Part shown: in pieces, positions 1 to 9,707 of the stretch
Layout of the letters: each line of letters opens with the position of its first letter
Numbering within the stretch: position 1 is the stretch's first letter
Assembly: GCA_947306975.1 (NCBI GenBank)
Contig: CAMZHU010000004.1
Location: 1-33,872, forward strand
From: an uncultured Clostridia bacterium
GTDB lineage: Bacteria > Bacillota > Clostridia > Oscillospirales > Oscillospiraceae
DNA: 33,872 nucleotides
Direction: 5' to 3'
Program-made: the position numbers and the translations under genes
Notes under the pieces: model-generated
The model's input: only the letters and a program-made list of their open reading frames with translations
Told to the model about the DNA's origin: nothing
Databases searched by the model: none

Positions 1-519
1 TACGGCATCATAATGCTGATAACCTTTGCAGAGATCGCGATCGGCCTCCTGATCATAGGTATCAAGAACGCGTTCCTTGTGGCTGTGCTTATCGCCATCT
101 TCGATATCTTCCCGATCGTCGGCTCCGGCATGATCCTTCTGCCGTGGACGATCATAACGCTGATACAGGGCCATATCATGCGCGGTATAGGACTCGGCAT
201 CCTTTACGTGATCGTCATCGTCGTGCGCCAGTTCCTCGAACCCCGTGTCGTCGGCAAACACGTCGGCATGCATCCGCTGCTGACACTTGCATGTATGTTC
301 GTCGGCGCCCATCTGTTCGGCGGTATCGGGCTCTTCGGCGTTCCGGTGACGACCGCAGTCATACTGAGTCTAAACGAAAACGGAGTCATAAACCTTTTCC
401 GCACACGCGATACCGACGGGTGGACGGAGACTCCGCCCGATCTTTCGGACCTTTCAGAACCGGACGGTCCGCCGGTCGATTCGCCGGAGGATACCGAGGA
501 CTCTCCTGACGGGAAGTAA
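1..519 (+). CDS. AI-2E family transporter (C-terminal part, truncated by window edge)
   Basis: Hydrophobic ORF with the motif 'FLEPRVVGKHVGMHPLLTLACMFVGAHLFGGIGLFGVP', typical of the AI-2E/PerM family C-terminus. The frame is open back to base 1, so the ATG at 13 is probably internal. Confidence 0.85.
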   Translation, partial: YGIIMLITFAEIAIGLLIIGIKNAFLVAVLIAIFDIFPIVGSGMILLPWTIITLIQGHIMRGIGLGILYVIVIVVRQFLEPRVVGKHVGMHPLLTLACMFVGAHLFGGIGLFGVPVTTAVILSLNENGVINLFRTRDTDGWTETPPDLSDLSEPDGPPVDSPEDTEDSPDGK

Positions 520-543
520 CGAATACATGATAAAGATGACACT

Positions 544-575
544 GGCGCTCTCACCTCCGGTGAGGGCGCCTTTCC
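544..575 (+). terminator. Rho-independent terminator-like hairpin
   Basis: ggcgctctcacc/ggtgagggcgcc, 12-bp stem with one G-T, loop tcc, short T run; downstream of the AI-2E gene. Confidence 0.6.
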
Positions 576-605
576 GTATCCCAGCCCGGATCCGAATGCT
601 TGCAG

Positions 606-634
606 TTGTAATACGGATATTCATTTGATATAAT
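606..634 (+). promoter_or_regulatory. Sigma70/SigA-type promoter
   Basis: ttgtaa - 17 nt - tataat upstream of the CDF transporter gene. Confidence 0.5.
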
Positions 635-667
635 TATTTAATTAGCAGAGTTCACGGAGTGGTCTGA

Positions 668-1834
668 ATGTTCGCTTTGCTTGCCAGACTCTTTATTAAA
701 AACAGCTCGGATACGGGTAATATGGACGTGCGCCGGTCATACGGCATGCTGAGCGGGGTCGTGGGGATAGCGCTCAATATCCTGCTTTTCGCGGGGAAGT
801 TCTTTGCAGGCACCGTCAGCGGTTCAGTGGCGATCACGGCAGATGCCTTCAACAACCTTTCTGACGCCGGGTCATCGCTCATAACGCTTTTCGGCTTCAA
901 GTTTGCCGGAAAACGGGCCGACGCTGAGCACCCGTTCGGACACGGACGGATAGAGTATGTCTCGGCGATGCTTGTAGCTGTGCTCATAATGTTCATGGGA
1001 TTCGAGCTGCTGAAGACATCGGTCGGCAAGATAATCGATCCTCAGCCGGTCGACGCTTCGCTCCTTCCGATGCTCATACTTGCAGTGTCGATAATCGTCA
1101 AACTGTACATGTACTTCTATAACCGGAAGTACGGAAAACTCTTGGATTCCCAGTCGATGTGCGCCACGGCGACGGACAGCATCAGCGACGCAGTCTCTAC
1201 GACGGTAGTTCTGGCAGCCGCTCTTCTGATGCGTTTCACCGGGGTAAATATAGACGGCTGGTGCGGTCTTCTGGTCGCTCTGTTCATTCTCCGTGCAGGT
1301 TTCCTTACGGTCAGAGAGACGGTCGGTACGCTTCTCGGCTCGCCGCCGTCACAGGAAATGGTAGACAGGATTGAGGAGATAGTCTGTTCTCATGACTGCG
1401 TTCTCGGCATGCATGATCTGGTCGTGCACGACTACGGCCCCGGAAGGCTCATTATCTCACTGCACGCCGAGGTGCCGTGCAACGGTGACCTTCTGGAGAT
1501 GCATGATGCCATAGACCACATAGAGAATGATCTGGCAAATGAGCTCGGCTGTGAAGCCGTGATACATATGGATCCCATCCAGTCGGATAACGAAGCCGTA
1601 TCAGAGACACGGGCATCAGTAGCGGAGCTTGTAGCCACCATAGACAGCCGGATGACGATACACGATTTCCGGATGGTGCCTGGCCCGACACATACGAACA
1701 TCATATTCGACGTAGTAAAGCCCTTTGATCTGCGTATGAGCGACGAAGAACTCTCAGCCGAGATACAGCGCTTGGTAAGCGGACGCTGGGAGAATTACTT
1801 CTGCGTTATGAAAATCGACAATCCATATACATAA
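668..1834 (+). CDS. Cation diffusion facilitator (CDF) family transporter
   Basis: 388 aa; 'ADAFNNLSDAGSSLITLFGFKFAGKRADAEHPFGHGRIEYVSAM' is the CDF signature; C-terminal cytoplasmic dimerisation domain. Confidence 0.93.
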   Translation: MFALLARLFIKNSSDTGNMDVRRSYGMLSGVVGIALNILLFAGKFFAGTVSGSVAITADAFNNLSDAGSSLITLFGFKFAGKRADAEHPFGHGRIEYVSAMLVAVLIMFMGFELLKTSVGKIIDPQPVDASLLPMLILAVSIIVKLYMYFYNRKYGKLLDSQSMCATATDSISDAVSTTVVLAAALLMRFTGVNIDGWCGLLVALFILRAGFLTVRETVGTLLGSPPSQEMVDRIEEIVCSHDCVLGMHDLVVHDYGPGRLIISLHAEVPCNGDLLEMHDAIDHIENDLANELGCEAVIHMDPIQSDNEAVSETRASVAELVATIDSRMTIHDFRMVPGPTHTNIIFDVVKPFDLRMSDEELSAEIQRLVSGRWENYFCVMKIDNPYT

Positions 1835-1873
1835 TACTAAAATAAGCAAACTTATGTTAACAGGGAGAGCACA

Positions 1874-2668
1874 ATGAGAATCATCGACGTACACGCACAT
1901 ATCTATCCTCCGAAGATAGAACACAAGGCCACTCAGGCGATAGGAGACTTTTACGACAGACCGAAGATGCTGCACAACGGTTCTCCGGAGGAGCTTCTGG
2001 AGTCCGGCAGGAACGCGGGAGTGACCGATTTCCTGGTGTTCTCCACGGCAACGACTCCGCATCAGGTCGAAAGCATCAACGGATTTATAATCCGTCAGTG
2101 CAGGGAACATCCTGAATTCGTCGGCGCAGGTACGCTCCATATAGATTTCGCGGATTATGAAAAAGAGATCGACAGGATGTTTGCCGCAGGGCTCAAGGGA
2201 GTCAAGTTCCATCCTGATTTCCAGAAATTCAGGATAGATGACGAGAAGCTGTTCCCCATGTATGAAAAGCTTCAGTCGAAGGACATGTTCGTCATAACTC
2301 ACAGCGGCGATCCCAGGTACGATTTCTCACATCCTGAGCGCGTGGCCAGAGTCGCGAAGAATTTCCCGAAGATGCGCGTCATCGCCGCACATTTCGGTGG
2401 GTGGATGTCCTGGGATATAGCCAGAGGCTGCATGAGAGATCTACCGAACGTGTACTATGATACGAGCAGCACTTACGGTTTCGGCGGTCTGGAGCCCATG
2501 AAGTTGGGATTCAAGACATTTGACAACACGCACATCTTCTTCGGTTGCGATTTCCCGATGTGGGATCATGCGTTCGAACTCAAGACGCTGGAAATGCTAG
2601 GCCTGGATGAGCAGACTATGGAGAACGTTCTCTTCAACAATTTTGCCAGATTCTACGGACTCGAATAA
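1874..2668 (+). CDS. Amidohydrolase family (metal-dependent hydrolase, TIM barrel)
   Basis: 264 aa; 'IIDVHAHIYPPK' N-terminal HxH, 'ITHSGDP', 'AAHFGG', 'FFGCDFPMWDH' motifs. Confidence 0.88.
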   Translation: MRIIDVHAHIYPPKIEHKATQAIGDFYDRPKMLHNGSPEELLESGRNAGVTDFLVFSTATTPHQVESINGFIIRQCREHPEFVGAGTLHIDFADYEKEIDRMFAAGLKGVKFHPDFQKFRIDDEKLFPMYEKLQSKDMFVITHSGDPRYDFSHPERVARVAKNFPKMRVIAAHFGGWMSWDIARGCMRDLPNVYYDTSSTYGFGGLEPMKLGFKTFDNTHIFFGCDFPMWDHAFELKTLEMLGLDEQTMENVLFNNFARFYGLE

Positions 2669-2703
2669 ATAGCGCGGCGCGCGCAGACTGGAGGTTTGTC
2701 ACG

Positions 2704-3927
2704 ATGGCCGCAAAACGTGAAAAGGGACAGGGAAGACACAGATTTATCTGGAGACTTGTTCGCTGGCCCGTAATACTGCTTTTGAAACTCAAATTCAACT
2801 ATACCATGGAGACTGCGCCAGATGTACCAAGGCCTTACATCGTACTGTCGAATCACAACACGGACTGGGATCCGGTGCTGGTGGGCAGCGCGTTTAAGAA
2901 ACAGATGTATTACGTCGCGAGCGAACATATCTTCCGCCGCGGATGGATATCCAAACTGCTGTACTGGCTCATGGCGCCCATAGCCCGCACCAAGGGGTCA
3001 ACGGACGGCGCAGCGGCCATGTCCATACTCAGGACGCTGAAGCGCGGAAACAACGTATGCATCTTCCCCGAGGGGAACCGTTCATGGAACGGCGTTACCG
3101 GACCGCTGCACCCGACGACAGCAAAGATAGTTAAGGCGTCGAAGACGGCATTGGTAACGTTCAAGATGACGGGAGGATATCTCACCAGTCCCCGGTGGTG
3201 CCTTTCGAACCGTAGGGGCAGAATGCACGGCCGCGTCGAGAACGTATATACGGCCGAACAGATCGCCGGAATGTCCGAGGAGGAACTGATGTCCGCTATC
3301 GAGCGCGACTTGTATGAGGACGCGTTCGAGACTCAGCGCGGCGAGATGATTCCGTACAAGGGCCATGTCATCGCGAGCCGGCTCGAAACGGCTCTGTACG
3401 TGTGCCCCAAGTGCGGCGGGTTGTGTACGATGCACAGCTACGACACGCGGTTCTACTGCAGCGACTGCGGGTTGAGCGTTATCTACAATCCGTACGGTTT
3501 CTTCGAGAACGGCAACAATGATGTGACCTTCAGTACGGTATACGAGTGGGATGTCTGGCAGGAGAAGAAACTGCGCGAGATGGATTTCAGCAGCGATCCC
3601 ATATTCACGGACGAAGATCAGACTTTGCTGGAGATAGACGGTGACCACACTTCGAAGGTGATCGCGGAGGGAACGATGACGCTGCATCCCGACAGGCTTG
3701 AGATAGGAGAATTCAGCGTTAAACTCTCGGATATCTCACAGATGGCGCTTCACGGGCGCGAGACGATCGTGTTCTCATCACGCGGTGCGAATTACGAGGT
3801 CTACTCGGTCAAGAGCCGCTCCGGCCGCAAATATATGACTGTAATCGGGATACTTACGGAACGTGCTGCTGCTCAGGCAGCCGCTGAACAGATCCCGGCC
3901 AGTTCGGAGGAGAAGGGCGATGAGTGA
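2704..3927 (+). CDS. Lysophospholipid acyltransferase (PlsC-like) fused to a C-terminal zinc ribbon
   Basis: 'LSNHNTDWDPVLV' (NHxxxxD) and 'FPEGNRSWNG' acyltransferase motifs; 'CPKCGGLCTMHSYDTRFYCSDCG' zinc ribbon. Confidence 0.88.
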   Translation: MAAKREKGQGRHRFIWRLVRWPVILLLKLKFNYTMETAPDVPRPYIVLSNHNTDWDPVLVGSAFKKQMYYVASEHIFRRGWISKLLYWLMAPIARTKGSTDGAAAMSILRTLKRGNNVCIFPEGNRSWNGVTGPLHPTTAKIVKASKTALVTFKMTGGYLTSPRWCLSNRRGRMHGRVENVYTAEQIAGMSEEELMSAIERDLYEDAFETQRGEMIPYKGHVIASRLETALYVCPKCGGLCTMHSYDTRFYCSDCGLSVIYNPYGFFENGNNDVTFSTVYEWDVWQEKKLREMDFSSDPIFTDEDQTLLEIDGDHTSKVIAEGTMTLHPDRLEIGEFSVKLSDISQMALHGRETIVFSSRGANYEVYSVKSRSGRKYMTVIGILTERAAAQAAAEQIPASSEEKGDE

Positions 3928-4222
3928 GCGCAGATTCAATACATTCGGTTCGACTGCTCTGTGCGGCGCGCTGCTTGCGATCATCGGTTATCTCAGACTT
4001 GAAGAGTACCCCACGCTGGGTATAACGTTCCTTGTTATAGGGCTGGCGGCATTTGCAGTATCTTTCGCTGCAGTGCTCTTCACGAAGCCCTATGTATGCC
4101 CAAACTGCGGCTCAAAAGAGCACAGGATACTTCAGGCTGCGAGAACGAGAAACGGCAGCTATAAGTGTCCGGTATGCGGATTCATATCCCATCCAAAATA
4201 CAAAAAGAATGATGACACATGA
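3920..4222 (+). CDS. Small membrane protein with C-terminal zinc ribbon
   Basis: ATG at 3920 overlaps the stop of the preceding gene; two hydrophobic helices followed by 'CPNCGSKEHRILQAARTRNGSYKCPVCGF'. Confidence 0.7.
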   Translation: MSERRFNTFGSTALCGALLAIIGYLRLEEYPTLGITFLVIGLAAFAVSFAAVLFTKPYVCPNCGSKEHRILQAARTRNGSYKCPVCGFISHPKYKKNDDT

Positions 4223-4230
4223 TACAATAA

Positions 4231-4260
4231 GGCCCCGATCGGAAACGATCGGGGCCGTTT
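4231..4260. terminator. Bidirectional rho-independent terminator
   Basis: ggccccgatcg-gaaa-cgatcggggcc perfect 11-bp stem between convergent genes. Confidence 0.85.
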
Positions 4261-4281
4261 GATTTATCCTGCGGGATAGGT

Positions 4282-5664
4282 TCAGCTGGCGGGCTTTTCC
4301 GCGACAGCCTCACCGACCTTGTAAATGTCTCCCGCGCCAACCGTTATGATGAGATCGCCCGGAGAGGCGAGTTCTCTGATACGGGCCTCCATTTCCTCGA
4401 ACGATGAGTAGAACTCAGATCCCGGGATATGCGCAGCGAGGTCCTTTGAGGAGACGCCGAAAACGTCCTTTTCACGCGCAGCGTATATCTCTGCCAGAAG
4501 TACGAGGTCGGGACGGGATAGCTCTTTCACAAAGTCTTCAAAGAGGTTTTTCGTACGCGAGTAGGTATGGGGCTGGAACGCGAGGATGACGCGCTTGTAG
4601 CCCAGCGAGCATGCGGTATCAATAAGGGCGTGCAGTTCGCCCGGATGATGGGCGTAGTCGTCATATATCCTGGCTCCGTTCAGCGTGCCTTTGAATTCGA
4701 AACGGCGGCCGGCTCCTGTAAAGGAGCGCAGGCCTTCCTCGGCATACTGGGCGGGGATGCCCAGCAGAAAAGCGGTGGCGCAGGCCGCCAGCGCGTTTTT
4801 GACATTGTGCATGCCGGGAACGACGAGATCGATATGCGCGTATTTTACGCCCCCGCACAGGACGTCGAAGGATGAACCGTGTCCGTCGCGAACGATATCC
4901 ACAGCCCGGATGTAGCAGCTGTCACCGAGACCGAACGTGCACAGGCCGCGGCCGAGGGGAGTCAGAGCGTCCATCGTGTTTTTGTCGTCGCCGCAGCATA
5001 CGATATGACCGCTTTCCGGTACAAGAGACGCGAATTTGCGGAAGGACTCCTTGACTGCGTCAAGAGTCTTGAAGAAATCCAGATGATCATTGTCTATATT
5101 CAGGATGACGGCGATCGTGGGCGAGAAACTGTGGAACGAGTTATAGTACTCGCAGGATTCCATAATGATAGTGTTTCCACTGCCGATCCGGTGTCCTGCC
5201 TTGATAAGGGGAAGAGTTCCGCCTATCATGACGGTCGGATCCCGCTGCGCCTGCATGAAGATGTGGGTCACCATGGAGGTCGTAGTCGTTTTGCCATGCG
5301 TTCCGGCGATACAGATCGCGTTCGTGTAGGAGCGCATGATATAGCCCCAAGCCTGCGCTCGTTCAAAGATCGGTATGCCTGCTTCGCGCGCCGCAGCTAT
5401 CTCCACATTGTCGTCTCGTGCAGCTGCCGTGCGTATAACGAACTTTGCCCCTTCGATATTCTCGGGACGGTGGCCGATGCTTACTTTTATGCCAAGAGAG
5501 CGGAGGTGTTCGATCATCGGGGACTCGTTGACGTCTGAACCGGTTATAGTGAGTCCCATGCCGTGGAGCACCTCGGCCAGAGGGGCCATAGATACGCCGC
5601 CGATACCTACGAGGTGGCAGTTCGCACGGTCGGACATATATTTGTCAAGATCGGATATATTCAT
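4282..5664 (-). CDS. murC: UDP-N-acetylmuramate--L-alanine ligase
   Basis: 460 aa; 'CHLVGIGGVSMAPLAEVLHGMGLTITGSD', 'AGTHGKTTTTSM', 'DDYAHHPGE', 'FQPHTYSRT'. Confidence 0.96.
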   Translation of the reverse strand: MNISDLDKYMSDRANCHLVGIGGVSMAPLAEVLHGMGLTITGSDVNESPMIEHLRSLGIKVSIGHRPENIEGAKFVIRTAAARDDNVEIAAAREAGIPIFERAQAWGYIMRSYTNAICIAGTHGKTTTTSMVTHIFMQAQRDPTVMIGGTLPLIKAGHRIGSGNTIIMESCEYYNSFHSFSPTIAVILNIDNDHLDFFKTLDAVKESFRKFASLVPESGHIVCCGDDKNTMDALTPLGRGLCTFGLGDSCYIRAVDIVRDGHGSSFDVLCGGVKYAHIDLVVPGMHNVKNALAACATAFLLGIPAQYAEEGLRSFTGAGRRFEFKGTLNGARIYDDYAHHPGELHALIDTACSLGYKRVILAFQPHTYSRTKNLFEDFVKELSRPDLVLLAEIYAAREKDVFGVSSKDLAAHIPGSEFYSSFEEMEARIRELASPGDLIITVGAGDIYKVGEAVAEKPAS

Positions 5665-5776
5665 GGTACACTCCGTACATTTTATTGTCTTTTAACTGAT
5701 AAGACATTATAATACCGGCTGAAGGCAATTACAATAGCAATTTGTCCCGGAAGAACGTGAGAGGAGGGAACAACAG

Positions 5777-7003
5777 ATGCCAGCAGCTGACCGCAGACCG
5801 TTGATGAAGATGCCGGGATATGTGGTGCGCACGCTTGAGAAGATCGAGCAGAACGGATACGAGGCGTATGTAGTCGGCGGCTGTGTGAGGGACGCTATGC
5901 TCGGCCGGCGTGTGCACGACTGGGATATAACGACCTCGGCTCCTGCCTGGGAGACCGAAAAGTTGTTCCCGCATTCGGTGCTCACCGGCGAAAGGTTCGG
6001 GACGGTGACCGTGCTGACGGGCGGCCGTCAGATCGAGGTGACGACTTACCGCACGGACGGCGAGTATACCGATTCGCGGCACCCTGAAGGTGTCGTATTC
6101 GTGAGCGATATCAGGACAGATCTTGAACGCCGGGACTTCACTATGAACGCGATGGCCGTAGATCTGCGCGGGGAGCTTCTGGATCCTTTTGGGGGACGAG
6201 AGGATATCGCCGACAGACTGATCAGGTGCGTGGGTTCCCCTGAGAGACGGTTCACGGAAGATGCGCTGAGGATGCTGCGCGCAGTCAGGTTTTCCGCGCA
6301 GCTCGGGTTTGGGATAGAGAGAGAAACGATGGATGCGCTGCGCCGCTGCGCGCATCTCGTATCCGCGCTCAGCGCTGAACGCGTGCGAGACGAGACGGAG
6401 AAGACGATCATGTCGCAGCGGCCGGAAAAGCTTTACACTGCATTGGAAGCGCGGCTTTACGAACCGTTCTGCGGGACTGCGGAGATACCCGAGACCGCAG
6501 AAAAACTCCTCGCAGCACTGGGTGATCTGCCGCGCAGCAGACAGGCACGCTGGTGCGGGCTGTGCGCAGTGCTTACAGAGGAGAACGTTATATCCTGCGC
6601 AGCAGATTTCCTGCGTCAGTTCCGTCTTGATGCCCGGACGGTATCCGCTGCGGCTAAGGGCTGCAGGATAGTTGTTAACGGGATGCCCGAGGAGCGTATG
6701 GAGCTCAAGCGGATACTTGCCGCAGAATGGCGCGATACCGCTTTCAGTGCTGCCGCCGTCGCTGACGCGCTGCACGGAGGCTGCCGTGTCAAGACCCTGA
6801 ATGAGATAGCCGGGAGCGGGGAATGCATCCGGAGATCGGATCTTGCCGTATCAGGCAACGATCTGAGAAAGGAGCTCGGCATACCTCAGGGCGTTCATAT
6901 GGGAGATATACTGCAGCAGCTTTTTGAGCATGTTCTCGCGTTCCCAAAGGACAATACCCGAAAAAGGCTCCTGAAGCTCGCTGAAAAGCTGGCCGATGAC
7001 TGA
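5777..7003 (+). CDS. cca: CCA tRNA nucleotidyltransferase / polyA polymerase family
   Basis: 408 aa; 'YVVGGCVRDAMLGRRVHDWDITTSA', 'RRDFTMNAMAVD', 'FTEDALRMLRAVRFSAQLGF'. Confidence 0.93.
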   Translation: MPAADRRPLMKMPGYVVRTLEKIEQNGYEAYVVGGCVRDAMLGRRVHDWDITTSAPAWETEKLFPHSVLTGERFGTVTVLTGGRQIEVTTYRTDGEYTDSRHPEGVVFVSDIRTDLERRDFTMNAMAVDLRGELLDPFGGREDIADRLIRCVGSPERRFTEDALRMLRAVRFSAQLGFGIERETMDALRRCAHLVSALSAERVRDETEKTIMSQRPEKLYTALEARLYEPFCGTAEIPETAEKLLAALGDLPRSRQARWCGLCAVLTEENVISCAADFLRQFRLDARTVSAAAKGCRIVVNGMPEERMELKRILAAEWRDTAFSAAAVADALHGGCRVKTLNEIAGSGECIRRSDLAVSGNDLRKELGIPQGVHMGDILQQLFEHVLAFPKDNTRKRLLKLAEKLADD

Positions 7004-7025
7004 AAGTATGTATAAAACGGTGAAA

Positions 7026-7056
7026 AAAGGCTTCCGCCTGACGCGGAAGCCTTTAT
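7026..7056. terminator. Bidirectional rho-independent terminator
   Basis: aaaggcttccgc-ctgac-gcggaagccttt, 12-bp stem between convergent cca and azlD. Confidence 0.85.
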
Positions 7057-7083
7057 CATACACACTGAGTGCCGCGCTGATCT

Positions 7084-7389
7084 TTAAAGAAACAGTTCAA
7101 GGATGAACACCGTGGCGCAGCAGGCGAGAGCGACGGGAAACAGGCCTGCTCCGCACCACGCGAGCACTATGCCGACGACGAGCGCCGCTGCACCGGCGAT
7201 CGGTGACTGCGTCGCTTCGATGATTGCGGGGAAAGTCATCACGGCGAGCGTTATGTACGGAACGTAATAGAGGAACGAACGCAGGAAGCTGTTTTTGATC
7301 TGCTTACGGACGAGGGTGAGCGGAAGGACGCGGATAGCATAGATTACCGCGAACATGATGAGGATATAGATATATACGTTATGTTTCAT
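7084..7389 (-). CDS. azlD: AzlD-like branched-chain amino acid transport subunit
   Basis: 101-aa membrane protein directly downstream of azlC; 'IRVLPLTLVRKQIKNSFLRSFLYYVPYITLAVMTFP' is typical of AzlD. Confidence 0.88.
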   Translation of the reverse strand: MKHNVYIYILIMFAVIYAIRVLPLTLVRKQIKNSFLRSFLYYVPYITLAVMTFPAIIEATQSPIAGAAALVVGIVLAWCGAGLFPVALACCATVFILELFL

Positions 7390-8156
7390 GTGTCCGCTTC
7401 CTCCGTTTCATCAGGCTTGACGGGGAAGAAGACCGCGGCCGCAGCGCCGAGGACAAGCGTCAGTATGATGACGCGTGCGCTGCCGGAGAGCGACGATATG
7501 AGTGGCAGGCGGGAGGCGGCGTAGCTGGCGGCGAAGCTCAGCGTGACGAACAGGAGCACGACCCTGTTCTGTTTTGCCGGCGGTATGATGACCGCTATGA
7601 ACATTCCGAACAAGGCCACGCTGAGCGCGCTGACGATGCTTTGGGGCAGTATATTGCCAGCGACCACACCGAGAGCGGTACCGATCGCCCACATCGGTAT
7701 GGCGACAGTGTAGGAGCCATAGGAGTACGCGGGTTCTAGCGGCTTCTGCTGCGCCACGGCGATGCCGAACAGTTCGTCAGTCACCGCGTATCCGATGAGC
7801 AGCCTGTGGAGGACGGAAAGCTTCGGATCCAGGCGCTGACTGAGAGCAAAACTCATCAGCAGATAGCGTGCGTTTGCAATGAGCGAGACCAGAACCATCT
7901 CGATGTAAGGGGCGGCGGCGCCGATCACCGTCATCGCAGCATACTCGCCCGCAGACGCAACGCCGAACCAGCTCATGATAAAGCCCTGGAGAGCCGTCAT
8001 GCCGATATTCCTCGCGGCGATGCCGAGCGAGAACGATACCGCGAGGTAGCCAAGCCCTATGGGCAGGCCGTCGCGCATGCCGCGCAGGAACACAGCGCGG
8101 TTATTCTTTTCGGACTTCATACGGATCAACTCCCAACAGATGCTACTACTATACAA
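7386..8156 (-). CDS. azlC: AzlC family branched-chain amino acid exporter
   Basis: 'GMRDGLPIGLGYLAVSFSLGIAARNIGMTALQGFIMS' motif; overlaps azlD by 4 nt. An internal ATG (MKSEKNNRAVFLRG, near 8120) may be the real start. Confidence 0.88.
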   Translation of the reverse strand: MYSSSICWELIRMKSEKNNRAVFLRGMRDGLPIGLGYLAVSFSLGIAARNIGMTALQGFIMSWFGVASAGEYAAMTVIGAAAPYIEMVLVSLIANARYLLMSFALSQRLDPKLSVLHRLLIGYAVTDELFGIAVAQQKPLEPAYSYGSYTVAIPMWAIGTALGVVAGNILPQSIVSALSVALFGMFIAVIIPPAKQNRVVLLFVTLSFAASYAASRLPLISSLSGSARVIILTLVLGAAAAVFFPVKPDETEEADT

Positions 8157-8226
8157 CAGTATCCGCGATCAGCAAAGAAAAATCTGCGTTTTTTCGGTTT
8201 TGTTTTCCAACCCGGATAAGAGAAAA

Positions 8227-8262
8227 GGCAGGACCCCGCGCATTGGCGCGGGGTCCTGCCCG
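8227..8262 (-). terminator. Rho-independent terminator of the infC-rpmI-rplT operon
   Basis: Perfect 15-bp stem ggcaggaccccgcgc-attg-gcgcggggtcctgcc; on the minus strand followed by TTTTCT. Confidence 0.85.
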
Positions 8263-8326
8263 ATGAAACCATCTTTTTATCGTTTCCGGGCCGCCGTCGG
8301 CAGCCCTAAGTATCCAATATATCAGG

Positions 8327-8686
8327 TCACGCGCTGATCGCGGACTTTGCGGTGTCGCAGAGAGCCGTGAAAGCGGCGGGATCGTGGATAGCCATCTCGG
8401 AGAGCATCTTGCGGTTCATCTCGATGCCGGAGAGCTTGAGGCCGTGCATGAAGCGGGAATAGTTCATTCCGTTCGCCTTGCAGCCCGCGCTGATCCTGGT
8501 GATCCAGAGCTGGCGGTAATCTCTCTTCTTGAGCTTGCGTCCGATGTAGGCGTACTTCAGGGACTTCATGACAGCCTGGTTAGCCATTTTGAAGTGGGTG
8601 GACTTAGATCCCCAGTAGCCCTTCGCGAGCTTCAGTATTTTATTTCTTCTTTTACGCGTCATCATCGCGCCTTTAATTCTGGCCAT
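8327..8686 (-). CDS. rplT: 50S ribosomal protein L20
   Basis: 119 aa; '[63 protein letters not shown]'. Confidence 0.98.
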   Translation of the reverse strand: MARIKGAMMTRKRRNKILKLAKGYWGSKSTHFKMANQAVMKSLKYAYIGRKLKKRDYRQLWITRISAGCKANGMNYSRFMHGLKLSGIEMNRKMLSEMAIHDPAAFTALCDTAKSAISA

Positions 8687-8700
8687 GTCAGTAGTCCTCC

Positions 8701-8898
8701 TTATTTATACAGAATCATGCGCTTGATAGCCGCTTCATTCGTAACGTCAGCGTAGGCGCCCTTCCGGAGGCCTCTTTTGCGCTTTGTAGTCTTCTTGTTG
8801 AGGATGTGGCTTTTGAAAGCGTGGGCACGCTTTACTTTACCGGTCTTGGTGAGATTGAATCTCTTTTTTGCCCCGCTGTGCGTCTTGATCTTAGGCAT
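8701..8898 (-). CDS. rpmI: 50S ribosomal protein L35
   Basis: 65 aa; '[42 protein letters not shown]'. Confidence 0.98.
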   Translation of the reverse strand: MPKIKTHSGAKKRFNLTKTGKVKRAHAFKSHILNKKTTKRKRGLRKGAYADVTNEAAIKRMILYK

Positions 8899-8938
8899 GG
8901 GTGTTTTCTCCTTCCAGTTTGTTGTTTGTCCCGTTTTG

Positions 8939-9457
8939 TTATTTAGGAGCTTTTGGAGACAGGAACATTGTCATGAACCGGCCTTCCAGCTTTGCGTTTT
9001 TGTCAACGGTCGCGAGTTCCGCGCACTCGTCGGCGAACTTCGTAAGAAGCTCTTCGCCGATATTTGTGTGGGCCATCTCTCTGCCGCGGAAACGCACGGT
9101 GACCTTGACCCGGTCGCCGTCTTTGAGGAATTTCTGTGCGTTCTTGAGCTTAACGTTGAAGTCGTTGAGACCGATACTGGGAGACATACGGATCTCTTTG
9201 ACCTCGATGATGCGCTGGTTTCGCTTTGCATCCTTCTCGCGCTTGGTCTGCTCGAACTTGTACTTTCCGTAGTCCATGATCCTGCAGACAGGCGGATTCG
9301 AGTTCGGGGCGATCTTTACAAGGTCGAGTTCCTGCTGGATCGCGATGTCCAGCGCTTCCTTGGCGGACATGATGCCGAGCTGAGTGCCGTCCTCTGCTAT
9401 GAGTCTGACCTCGCTGTCGATGATCTCTTCGTTGATCTCGTGAGTAGGATTGATGAT
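8939..9457 (-). CDS. infC: Translation initiation factor IF-3 (probable ATC start)
   Basis: Conserved '[35 protein letters not shown]...'. The ATG in the ORF track (9577) lies inside the leader. A strong SD (cggaggtg) precedes CAC-ATC-ATC-AAT, so initiation at ATC (9457 or 9454) is most plausible. Confidence 0.93.
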   Translation of the reverse strand: MINPTHEINEEIIDSEVRLIAEDGTQLGIMSAKEALDIAIQQELDLVKIAPNSNPPVCRIMDYGKYKFEQTKREKDAKRNQRIIEVKEIRMSPSIGLNDFNVKLKNAQKFLKDGDRVKVTVRFRGREMAHTNIGEELLTKFADECAELATVDKNAKLEGRFMTMFLSPKAPK

Positions 9458-9486
9458 GTGAAAGCACCTCCGTTTTCGGAACACAT

Positions 9487-9518
9487 AAAAAAATACGGAT
9501 GCGAACAGCACACCCGTA
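9487..9518 (-). promoter_or_regulatory. Attenuator/terminator hairpin in the infC leader (L20-leader-like region)
   Basis: Minus strand: tacgggtgtg-ctgtt-cgcatccgta followed by TTTTTTT, about 30 nt upstream of the infC start. Confidence 0.75.
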
Positions 9519-9624
9519 CGAAAGCTGCGCCGCCGGCAGGAACCGGTGACGAGACGATGTTGACCGCGGCGCGCCATTGCGGCCGGGTGAGGACGGAGTG
9601 CCGTTCTGCTTTGTTTGCTTTGGT

Positions 9625-9653
9625 ATGATATCAGCGGAAGCCGATATTGTCAA
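9625..9653 (-). promoter_or_regulatory. Sigma70/SigA promoter of infC operon
   Basis: Minus strand: TTGACA - 17 nt - TATCAT; predicts a leader of roughly 160 nt. Confidence 0.8.
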
Positions 9654-9707
9654 CAGAAAAATCAAAAAAGTTCGCGATACCTACAAAAAATATCGGAAAA
9701 GGCACTA

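Noticed and set aside
5729-6775. 348-aa minus-strand ORF overlapping cca
   Set aside because: Antisense to a clear CCA-adding enzyme; no motifs.
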